From contig NC_092458.1 of assembly GCF_047495875.1 (NCBI RefSeq), forward strand, positions 106,766,227 through 106,830,226: a DNA stretch of 64,000 bases, read 5' to 3'. The position numbers and the translations under genes are program-made. The notes under the pieces are model-generated. The model ran no database searches. It was not told the origin of the DNA and worked only from the letters and a program-made list of their open reading frames with translations. The stretch comes from Pithys albifrons albifrons. Its lineage: Eukaryota; Chordata; Aves; Passeriformes; Thamnophilidae. Positions within the stretch are counted from its first letter, which is position 1, and each line of letters begins with the position of its first letter. Shown in pieces: positions 12,379 to 23,208 of the stretch.

Positions 12379-14565
12379 TGTTTAGTTGTAAGTTTAGGTA
12401 AACTGCATGTTGTTTCCCAGATACCTGACTATGCATTTGGAAGAAGGGAGGGAGAATCTGCCATTCAGTTTCTGCATTCCTCAAGTCGTGTATTCAGAGC
12501 AAGAGGTCTGGAATTTATGGCCTCCTACGTTTATTTCATAAGAGTGCAGACATTTTTAAGTCAGTGAATTCAACCATCCTGACAAAATATTTGCTTTTTC
12601 CAGCTATCTTTTCCAGGCAAACTCAGAGTCCCTGTGGCCCTAGTAGGAAAATATCTGCTGTTGAGAGACAGTCTTTAAAGATTATTCATGTACCACGAGT
12701 AAATACTTGGGAGAAATACATGAAATGAAAGAAATATATCAAAATATTTAATTGCATACCAGATGACTTTTCACCTGTTTAGCATGTTAGTCTGAATATA
12801 CCTTCTGTGTGTCTTCTCAGCAAAATCTGTTTAGAACATTCCATACTGATCGGCAAAGAGAAACTTGAAGTTTGGGGAAAAAAAAGATGTATCTGTGGAC
12901 TGCTGCCCCTGCCAGATTTCAGGAGTTTATTACTCTTAGGGGAAAGCTTAATAGTCTGTTAATTGAGAAGACAGAAGATCTTTTACACTCGGCTGCACAG
13001 TATTATTAGGAGCATAGCAATAAAGGGAACAAACCTTAGCCCACATATTCAAGTAAAAATTTGCAAAATAAGTTTAACAAGATAGTGATGGATTATCCAT
13101 GCTACAATGTGTAGCAGAGCACAAAAGGGCTAATAGCAATAAAAGCATTGATTACTGACAGGGATTCTGCTGACTTTTATTATTGCCATAGACAAGGTGC
13201 AGTTGCCCAAGGAAACCACAAGTTTATTCAACATTGTGTAAGGGCCAACACTGTGAGAAGAGCTGGGGTATTTCTGGTGCTTCTGATTTAGTCCACAACT
13301 TGCAGAATTGCAACTCCATAATGTCATGGCAGTGTGAAGTCTGGCCTACCTTGCAAAAAATTACTAGTTTTTCCAAAATCTCGCTGCTTCTTAAAATTTG
13401 GATCCACACTACTAGATCAGAGTGAACACTGAGTTCCTTGAAGGTACAGAACAGTTTGCTCCAAGATTTTGCTCACTTTGTATGCAGGCAAAACTTTTCA
13501 GAGTGTGATTTGATGGTGCTGTGATTCACACATCGTAGCACTGGTACCATGACAACTTCAAACACAGCCGTGCTTGTGAATTTCAATCTCCCAGTGCCAG
13601 CCCCATCTTTTATAATTCCCGTGGTGGTTGTTTTGGTGGTTTGGTTTGGCTTTTTTTTAATGGTACAGTGTCACTCTGAACTGCTTCTAAGATTTTAATG
13701 AAAGTTTTTACTGCCCCAACTTAAACAGAGGCAAGCACACATTAAACTTGTAAACACTTCTGGTGTTTACATTTTTATATCTAAGTAAATGATGTCTCTG
13801 TAAACAAAAAATGATTTGATAAACTCTGTTGGGATTGATTCTTATCAACTTAAAATAAGCCAGGCGTGTGACTGTGCTGCCAGCCTGAAGTCTGTGAGGT
13901 TGAGATCTCAGGCATGCTTGTGAGTTCTTGCATGCGGCTCAATTGCCTGAGCCCATGTCTCCATTCCAGGGAAACCAGAGGTCTCTTGCTAAAACAACCG
14001 TGGGCTTTTCAATATGCATGTCTAAATCCAGTAGGTTTCCAATGGATCTGCATCATATACCACTTGAGAGAAGATTATTTTAGAGCCAAGTTTAGAGCAT
14101 CTGCATTGGGGAACTTAGAGTATGTCCAAGCATTGTGAAGAAGGAGTAATATCACTGTTTATGCTTGGACATTTCTTGTCACTATGATTTAGTTATGCCA
14201 CCATAGGCTTTAAAGACTTGTTTTGGTGTTTCTTTTCACCCAGTGGCATAAGTTAATTTTGGTGCAGGTACTCTTGTTCTGTCCTTTGGGTATCTGCTAC
14301 AGAAGAGAAACTCACCCTCTAAGGGTATTTAAACCAACACAGGGGACATCCACCAGTCTGGTCTGTCCCCCAGATTTTAATAATACCTATGTTTTAATAA
14401 GTTTTGATCTGGCCATCACCTGTTTTTACAGACAAACAATCAGTTCCAGTGCAGAAGGCCAAGGGCCAGAAGAAGGCACAGCACAAGGGAGAGCATGCAC
14501 TGGCCTGTCCCCTGCCCCATGCAGCCCTTTTGGGAAACCTGGTATTTGTGGGAGCAGTGGGCAAG
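12379..14565. other. Non-coding, no recognisable gene
   Basis: No coding region, RNA gene or repeat family recognised. Overlapping chance frames of 61-65 codons occur on both strands around 13130-13425. A 74-codon frame at 13914-14138 has no domain. Confidence 0.55.
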
Positions 14566-14570
14566 CACTC
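14566..14570. repeat. Left 5-bp target-site duplication of the solo LTR
   Basis: CACTC directly precedes the LTR's TG start and is repeated exactly at 15198-15202 directly after its CA end. Confidence 0.85.
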
Positions 14571-14830
14571 TGTCCTAGTTCAGCAGGAGGGACCAGCTAA
14601 CCCTGTGTGGGGGTGATCAAAGCTGTGTATTCTACCCCCTCTATTCATTCCCCAAGGTCAATGGGCCATTAGCAGCAGCTGCCCAGGGAGCCATTATCAC
14701 TTCACACCCAGCCTGAGGGGGGCGGAGCTGCTAATGGGCCATCAACAGCTCAACACCCCCTGGCTCCCAGAGTTAATCACCCATTGTGTGAGTCCCCGCC
14801 CAGGGGGAGGGACTGAGAGCTCCCTGAGGG

Positions 14831-14838
14831 TACATAAG
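14831..14838 (+). promoter_or_regulatory. TATA-like box of the solo LTR
   Basis: TACATAAG lies 260 bp into the LTR, downstream of two GC boxes and 290 bp upstream of the LTR's ATTAAA. The position fits a U3 core promoter, but the motif is imperfect. Confidence 0.5.
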
Positions 14839-15119
14839 TGGTGGGTAAGAAGACCTCGGGAACCTCTCATCGGATCCAGAGCAGCAGCAGGACCTTGACA
14901 GGAGGAGATCCCCGCTCTCGCCCAGACCACAGCCCTTGCCTGCACCAACAGGTTTTTCTTTTCCTTTTGCTCTGGACTTGGGGGAACCACAGGGGTCTCA
15001 GCACAAGGGCAAACAAACCCCCTTGGGTTTGTGCCCCAGGACACTGGGTTATACTGCTGGGGTTTTGTGAGTTGAAAGCAATCTCCCTTGTGTGTCAGTG
15101 TTGTTATTGTAATATTATT

Positions 15120-15125
15120 ATTAAA
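15120..15125 (+). terminator. LTR poly(A) signal (ATTAAA variant)
   Basis: ATTAAA occurs 72 bp before the LTR's 3' end, within an AT-rich patch and followed by TTTTAGGTCTG. The position fits the R/U5 boundary of a plus-oriented LTR. Confidence 0.5.
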
Positions 15126-15197
15126 TTTTAGGTCTGACTTATAATCTCTCTCGTGGTGAGTTCATTTCCCCTGCTGGTTCACCTTTAAACCAGCACA

Positions 15198-15202
15198 CAC
15201 TC
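15198..15202. repeat. Right 5-bp target-site duplication of the solo LTR
   Basis: CACTC, identical to 14566-14570. Confidence 0.85.
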
Positions 15203-18200
15203 ATAATGTGCGTATTTTTAAAACTTTTCAATCCTCTGAAGAAGCTTCTGCTAATGGTCTTATCTTAAAAAAAAAAAACAAACAAACAGGTCTTCTGTGC
15301 AGTGAGTGTTTGTGTCTGGCTACGCTGTAAGGAACTTTTGGTGGCTGACATTCCGGAGCTGACAAGGGTTTTACGAGAAGCAGGATTTTAGTAAAGAAAA
15401 CTCATTAACTCCTACTTCTGCAAGTGCATAGGTGTAGCTTGAAGCAGAGGAGCAGGATCTGGTGCTGTGCTATATTTATTTCAACCATCAGGTTACAGGT
15501 CATGTTGTCCTTGCTCATGCTGAATTTCCCGCATTTTCTTCTGAGAAGTTGTTTAAAAGTACATATAACCAGGGCTGTTGGGGTATGTGGCCACTACCCA
15601 GAAGGCTGTCACTGTCCCTTGCTTACCTCGTGGCAGAGTTCATCCAGCCCCTTGGTGGCTAAGGGGGCTGGTACTGCCTCCAGGCCACCTCTGCTCCCTG
15701 TGGATATGGTGTGGTGGAACTGCCCATGAGGCATCACCATGCCCTGCTGGAGTGGGTGGTCCAGGCCACGTCCCCAACACCCCTGTGCGATGATGTGAGT
15801 AGGAAAAACAGTGTCTGTTGAGCTGTCAGGTGAGGCAATTCTCCATGTTCAGGAGAAATAGCGGGTAGGGGCCCAGGCAGGGCATTTGGTGATGATATCC
15901 GAGAGCCATATATACTCTAAATATCTGGAAAATATGTGGGATTTGCTTGTAAGGTGTGCACCAGACACTGATGTACTTTTGTAAATCCCAAAAGGAGATG
16001 TGGAGTAGGGGGAAAAAAACCCGCGTTGAAGAAGAGGAACTTTGAAAAACTTTCAAATACATTTTTGAAAAACATAGTTCTATTGTGTCTCTTAATGAGT
16101 TCAGACTAGCCTGAAGTCTCCTCATACAAATTCTGTCAAATTCTGTTAGCTTTGCCAAGAGCTGAGGTTATTTTGGGCTTGCCTGGATCATGTCAAACCC
16201 ATTCACACCCTCTTACCCTGGCACCAAATATACCAATGTACTGCTCTGGCTGGGTCATGCTGCTGCTCTGACCAGGTCAGGCATGATGCAGACATAAAAA
16301 ACAAACAGGTGCCCAGCTTGGGAATGTTCTGCAGCTGGCACTTCTCCCCACGTTCTTCTGTCCTGGGAGAAAGAGAGGCTCACCACGCCATGTCATAGGA
16401 GTGGGCTCTGGGAACCAGAACTCACAGGAGCATTTGGGCATTGCTGAGAAAGGAAGAGATGAGGCTTGAGGAGAGTGGTTCTGCTGATGGCAACTCTTGT
16501 CCACCAATGACTCAATAAAACCTGGCAGACAGCTGGATCACCACCAACACTGCCTTTAGGTCTTGCTAGGACAAAGCCAAAAAACTGCAGCTAGTATGGC
16601 ATCTCTGCTGAGCCCACCTCTGCAAGCTACTTAACAGGGTCAAGGTAGTCTAAGGAAACATGAGGGTGCTGGAGCTGTCACAGAAATCTGGACCAGGACA
16701 CTGCACAAGCTGTTGCTGGCTTCCTGACTGAGGGTTTCACAGCCCCTTTCTCTCCTGGATGCTTGTGTAGAGAAATGGCGATACAGCCAGTCATTGGTGT
16801 CACCATCTAGGGAGCAATCTCAGCCACTCCACTAACCAAGCCAGTGTCAGGGACTGAAATACACCCAGTCAAGGGAAGGGACTTTTGTGTCTTAAACTGC
16901 AGTTCTTTTTTCGCATTGGTGAAACTCAAGTCTGCACAACTCTGTCTGCAGAGAAGCGTGAAAATTCCTCTCGAGAAAAACTTGTGATAACAGTTGGTGT
17001 ACTTTGCAGACCAGAGGCACTGACAGACTGCTCTTGGGAAGTGAATGGGAGCACCACGTGAGAATATTAACATCTGCCCACCAGGAATGAAGATCTGGGG
17101 CCATGTTTTCCAGCAATTGAAGTGAACTGACAGAGTTTGGGCAGCTCACCTTCCAAAGGTGGGGCATTAAAAGGTTTGCATCTCTCTTGCAATTTGGCAG
17201 CTCAATCATGTGTAATACTCTTTCCTCATACACTTGGTTTCTATTCCTGCAAACAGACTAGGTGCTCTGATAGCCTGCCAACTGTTGGGGTTTAAGGCAA
17301 CAAACACTTTGCAGTTATTATGTTTTGCATGTGCTTGTTTCAGTACAGATGGGTAAGTACTTAACCACATAATGCCCCAGATGTCTGAAGGCCTCTCAGG
17401 GATGAGAGCATGCATTGGTGATATGGCAGCTTGGAACAGGGCTTTTTGTGTGCATTAGGAATGATTACAATTAGTAATGAAAATTTAGGACAGGAAACCA
17501 CCAACCTAGAGAAGACACTGACTACAGACAGAGACATGCACAATAATTCTGAAAACCAAGCAATATCTGACATACAGATAAAATGAAGATAAGTCTGAAA
17601 CTCAGCCACTCAAAAAGCAAGTTAAAGTAGGTCAGTGAGTTTAGACCCAGCACTGCAGTTTGAACAACTCACAGAAAGTATCTGCATATTTTTCAAAACA
17701 TAGCCACTGCCTAAAGCCATTGCTTTGCAGCAGATCCAGAAGTCGACTGAACATCCAAAAGTCTAATCCAAGACCTTCCAATGCTGCAAAAACATAGAAA
17801 ATGAGACTAAGTCATCCTCCTTTTTTTAAGAAGTGTTCAGTCAGGGGAAAAAATTTAAAAGGGTTAAGCTTCAGCTGACACATGCCCTACTTCTCATATG
17901 AGCTTACTAGGAACAGCGGTAGGAATACATCTCTGTGAGAGCAAGCCAAGCACCAAGTTTGGTTTTGGCCTTTGAGTTATACTGTTATGCCCCATCCTAG
18001 GGCTTTTGTGGGGCCACAATACTTCCTCCTGGCTCAGTCCTGCCCCCCACCAGCTGCTCTGTGCAAGGGCAGAGCCTACCTATGGCCAGGGCTACCAAAA
18101 TCCTCCCTGCATGTGGCAAGGTTTGTTCAGTGTTAGAGTGTGGAGAAGGAAAGGTAGCAAGTGTTCAGCTTCCCCTGGGCAATGTAGGTTAGTTCCACAG

Positions 18201-21200
18201 AGGTAATGCCCCTCTGGGCTCTCAGCAGAGCACCCAGAAATGCAGCATGCTGGAACAATCCTGTCAGAAACAACTGTACTGGTCACCATTGAGAAAACAT
18301 GCAGCAGCATCACATGGGTCCAGTGTTAGTAATAAAATAGTGTTAAATACTAACTCATTACTGGGAAAGAGCAGCAGAATTGGCCAATTCCTTGAGCTAG
18401 CAGATGACTTCTCCATTCTTCTGTTGGTATTTCTTCTCTCCTGAAAACACAGAAGCTTCTGGTTCTGCATACCATTTGTCTTCAACACAGAACATCAGAG
18501 TTCATTAAAAAAAAAAGGAAAAAGAAATAAAAAAACCCAAACCAGAATAAAGTGACACCAAGTAACTGGCAAGAATCCTTAATCTCTTTTGATAGCACAG
18601 GAAAGCCTGTACAGACTTTCACAGTGAATGACTCAGGTTGGTATTTAAATTTATTTGAGAAGAAATCAACCTAAAAATATAAGTGAAGACTGATGCAGTT
18701 TTCTAGGTTAGGTCTGCCTTATTTAGTGAGCCTCATTACATGTTCAATGACATAAAACCAGGTGGCAGTTGACACACTAAACCAGTCTAAACAGGTCACA
18801 GTCTGCTCCAATGTCAATCATTTGCCTGGGGACAGGAAGTAAAAGTAGGCCATGACTTCATTTCTAAAAGCATCAGATTTGGTTTTGTTCCTTGTTAGTT
18901 TTGTTTGACTCTCATGTTGAAGTGCAGTGGCCACATACATCTCAGGCAAGTAGCTGAACCTCAGGCTGTATCTTCAGCAGGAAGCCACTGCACAGGTTTG
19001 CTGCTGATCCTCACTATGTGGTGTCCACCCCTGACTTTTTTAGCTGCTGAAAGGGTGGCTGTTTGTAATCCCTCTTGCCTCCAGCAAAAATCATTACGAA
19101 TTTCACAGAACAGCTCTCTTAAACAGCTCATTCTATGTGTGCCAAAGGTATACACAGTCACGAAACATACTGGGATAAAAGTCTTGTCTGATAGACTGCA
19201 TCAAGATCTTTCCTTTGGTGTAGCTCTGCTGATACACATCAGCTGATTGATACCTCTGGTGCCTCTCTTTTCACTTAGCAGGGTAATTACATTATTATAA
19301 CTTTTTTTCTAAAGTAGTGTTTCCTGAAAATATATTGTATACAGCAGCCAGGCAAAAGCTGATTATGTGCAAAACAAGAGCTTTAGTAAAACTGAATTTT
19401 CTGTGAAGCAAAGGCCTAGATTTATTTTAATGGGCAACACTTAATAGTACAATCCCACTAAGTTCATTCCTTGCTTTCCTATCTCCAAGTAGTTTATCCA
19501 TAGGAAGAGAAAATTAATATTCCTTGAAGCACGAAAACCAAAAATACAGCATTTTACTTGCTTTTTGCTTCCAATCCAGCTGTAAGGCCGGGAATTAGAA
19601 AGCATAGTGGTCCTATGTAAAGGTACAGTGGTAGGTCAGCAGAAAATTGGCCTGAGATTTTTCCACTGGGGATATACCCCACTCTGAGTTTCTTTTCGTA
19701 TGCAGTACCACTTATGCTGTGTGATACTCCATCATGTCAGTGATGCTTTCACCAGGTAATCTGGAGGCTTTAGTAATAAAAGCATAAGCAACTGCTGAAT
19801 CAAGTGAGAATTCATCACAATCCTTTTAGATAAGATGCTGTAGGGTCCTTGACACAAGTCTTTCGGTGATAAATTTCTATTGTGTATTAAATAAAATTAC
19901 TTAGAATCATATTCCAAATTTTAGATTCAGGCAGCTGGGTAGATCATCAACATTCCTAAAGGATCTGGGGCAAATTCAATTATTGAGAAATGTTTCACCT
20001 GATATAGAAAAGTTGAGTGGTGTGCATTACATTATTAGATGTTTGTTTATTGATTTCAGAGGGGTTATCCTATTACAGTTTTTTAATCCTGCTAAAGACT
20101 GCCTCAGGTTTTTGAAAAGCACTTTGGGTCTGAACAGCCATACTGAAGGAGCAATGTATTTTGTCTGAGTGCGAGGGGGGGAAAAATCAGCACTTTTAAA
20201 TTTGTCACCAGTTGGAAACTGAGATTTAAATTTGAGAAGGGTGAAATCTGGATTAAGTATTTTAGATGTATTTTTTAACAGAAAAGAGCGAACAAGCAGA
20301 AAAATTCTGAGAGACAGGCCAAGGATGGAAAAAACATTATTGCTGTGCAAATATTGAGTGAAATTTGATGGAAGCTGAGATGGAAGCTTTCCAAACTCTG
20401 ATAGATACTGTAGCATAAACTGAACTTCAATGGCATCTTCCATTAATTGTTACTGATATTATAATTCTGTGTGGACTAGTAATTTTAGGATAATCTGACA
20501 GCAGTTCAGCATATATATGTATATGGTATATTGGATCAATAGTTTTATTCATGTTTATAGAGTGTTTTGAATGCCTCCAACAGAAATGCCACATTATGTG
20601 TGTTATTAGGCAGGCACACCTGAATTGACTTCAGCAGCTTTTTTGGGATGTGGATGCTAACTTCTTTTCCAAAATTACCCATGCTGAGAGATGTGTGATG
20701 TGTATCATGTATCTCATGTCAGTACCCACTTAGAGGCAGCTGGGATGGGCAGCAGGAGAGAAAGGGCTCTGCAGGTCATGGGCTTTACTTACAGCTGACA
20801 GAAAGTGGCCAAGTAAGGCCTTTGAGTTATGATGGTGAGTCTGGGTGAGTTGAGTCCTGTGCTGCTCAGTCCTCATGCACTTTTCATCCAAGATCGCTCT
20901 GCATGAGCTTCTCACAGAGGAATATGAGTTATTACCACACCTCTTTTAAATAACTGCTTGTCACCTGCTGCAGAATGGTATACAACAGTTCCACCACCTC
21001 TTCTTCCCTCTTTACAGTAAAAAAACCCCCTCTTGGTCAAACCCAATACCACTTCTTTTAGCCATCTTCTTTTCTTGTGACTCATTCAAAGATTATCTTT
21101 ATACATTAGAGACCAAACAAAAATTAATTCTCAAATTGCATATGTCTGAATACAAATCTGAGATTGTCATAAGCAGATAAAAGCAAAACCCCAAGTCCTA

Positions 21201-23183
21201 GGAGCTGAGAAAGACATTTGTGCTTCACAGATTTATAAATACATTCTGATTTCACAAAGCAACATAATATTAGTTGGTTGTGGGAATATTTGGTTCTGCA
21301 AACTAAAGTGAGATTGTTTTCTCAGTGGAAATGTTGATTACTCATTTTTCTTGCTTTCCTTCATACTAACTCTCTCCAAGATTATGTATTTTAGGATCAT
21401 AAGTGTAATTGTATCCCCAGAGCATATCAGTTCAGTTTATGTAGAGAACTTCATGGCATGTGTCATATGAATTCACTGGTCAAATGCTATCTAAATACTG
21501 GTCTGCTTTAGTTCAGATTAGCAGTAGTTTGTAAGTGTAAGACCATGATCTTTGTTGTTATGATCATCAAGCCTTTTTCTCTGTTATTCTGCTGTTGACC
21601 ACATAGGCTCCTTAGTGACAGAAACAAAAGGTGCTTCACTTTGTTGAGTTTGTTGTTCTGCAGAAATTAGTAGTGCTCTATTTTAAGTGACAGAATAACT
21701 GGAAAATAAACAGTTATCTTTGACTTACAGAAGCACATTTGGTAGAATAAAAGAGAGAACTCAGCCTTGTAACCACAGCTTAGCATCTAGAATTGAGACA
21801 TCAGGGTAAGTTTTAAAAAGGTCTTTAATGAAACTGAAGGTGTGTGTTAACAGAATCTCACAGCTTCTTGAAGTGTCACAGCTGCACAAGTTTTCAATGT
21901 AAAGTAGACTTAGGATAATATAATTAAAGTATAAAGGGGAAAGATGTTCTACTGAAAAATCTATTTTTAACGTCAAAGAAACTTAAACAGAAGAGGTAGA
22001 AAACATTAGGTCACTGAACACTTCCTCCAGAGCCCTTGGAAGTCAACGGGAAGTGCTGAACTGGAAGCAATCAACCACAGCTTGGTATGAAAACACCCTC
22101 ATAAGCAAAGAGATGTGATGTCTGATGGCTGTGGAGGCCAGAAAATTACTTTCCACAGGCATTCTTAAAAACATTACTTTTTCAACAAATAAATGTAAAA
22201 ATATTTCATGCTATGTTTCTTACCTATTTTCCTGGTTCCAGGCTTTTAACTGCAGCACACTGATTCAATTAATAGTGAGGAATTCTAACATGTGTTCACA
22301 CATTTCCCTCAAAATTGTTAATTCTTCAGGCAGGTGAAAAAGTCACTAAGTTTAAATCACTTTTGTGTATTCAGAAAGTCTGCTGAAATTCATATCATTG
22401 TGGGCAAATTCCTGTAACTGCTATTGAGCCAACTGACTATTTATTTCAGTTCAGATTATGTTAGTCTTTCATTTCTAGAACTGGTTCAAATCTACATATT
22501 TTGATATACCCAGTAGTAAATCTCAAGCTAAGCAAAGAGGCTGAAATAACAAAGATTTAAATTGATAGCAGAGTGCAGGGAGCTTTCCTTTTTGTAATAC
22601 TTGGCTGTGGTGACTTTTATTAACCTTTTATTTCCCTGTTGCAGTCAGATGATACTGGTTATTCACTGCACTCCCTAAATTAGACAGCAGCTGGTTGTCT
22701 CCCACATTATTCTGTATAGATATTTCAAAATTCATCCTGGTATATAACTTTCCATATGTTTCACACTGAATTATAAGCAGAGGAATGTCTGCCTTAGCCT
22801 AGATACTTCCAATCACACCTTCCTAGTATGGAAAGTCCTGGTTAATCAGCAGAGACAGTGGCAGTGCAATAGTATCTCTTCTTTGGCTGTAACATGTTTC
22901 CTGGGCTTGATCTGTAGCTTGCTGAAGATAAATGGAGAATGCCCACTGAATTTATTCAGACCTGAACGGGGATCTGAATTAAACTCAGAGTACAGAGAAA
23001 GATATAGTTTTTTTTTTTTTTTAATTTTAATCTGAAGAAACTGAAATTCATCTAGTAGCTTTTCCCACTGAGTAAAAGTCACTTATAATTTAACAACTTT
23101 TAGATGCATAGCCTTAAAAATAATATTATTTATTTTATCATCACCGGTTAAATTGCCTGGCTGATGATGCTTCTGAATGTGAG
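15203..23183. other. Non-coding, no recognisable gene
   Basis: No coding exon or RNA gene could be supported. A moderately GC-rich patch lies at 15560-15800, ending in a donor-like GTGAGT near 15796, but without a convincing acceptor or frame. The 138-codon minus frame at 20027-20443 and the 113-codon frames at 16892-17233 and 18905-19246 have no recognisable domain. A 15-T run occurs at 23008-23022. Confidence 0.55.
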
Positions 23184-23208
23184 ACAGTCAAGTTGCAAAC
23201 TTGACTGT
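23184..23208. repeat. Perfect 11-bp inverted repeat, 3-nt loop
   Basis: The arm ACAGTCAAGTT at 23184-23194 is followed by GCA and the exact complement arm at 23198-23208. It could form a tight hairpin or a palindromic protein site. It has no U-tract directly after it and no gene nearby. Confidence 0.85.

Larger units (their letters stand above)
14571..15197 (+). mobile_element. Solo LTR of an endogenous retrovirus (ERVL-like)
   Basis: The 627-bp element starts TGTCCTAGTT and ends AAACCAGCACA, giving TG...CA termini with short inverted similarity. It is bounded by an exact 5-bp duplication (CACTC). Orientation is plus because the parts fall in LTR order: a GC-rich U3 with GC boxes (GGGGGCGGAGC near 14717, CCGCCC near 14796), a TATA-like TACATAAG at 14831-14838, then R, an ATTAAA poly(A) signal at 15120-15125, and about 70 bp of U5. 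No internal gag-pol sequence or second LTR is present, so the provirus was lost by LTR-LTR recombination. The 5-bp duplication and end sequences resemble avian ERVL-type LTRs; the subfamily name is not certain. The frames of about 100 codons inside it are chance frames. Confidence 0.9.

Noticed and set aside
15424..15800. Possible exon with GTGAGT donor near 15796
   Set aside because: No matching acceptor, and three overlapping frames with no domain.
20027..20443. 138-codon minus-strand open frame
   Set aside because: AT-rich, no domain, no splice context. Likely chance.
22480..22500. tRNA B-box-like GGTTCAAATCT
   Set aside because: No A box, cloverleaf or terminator nearby.
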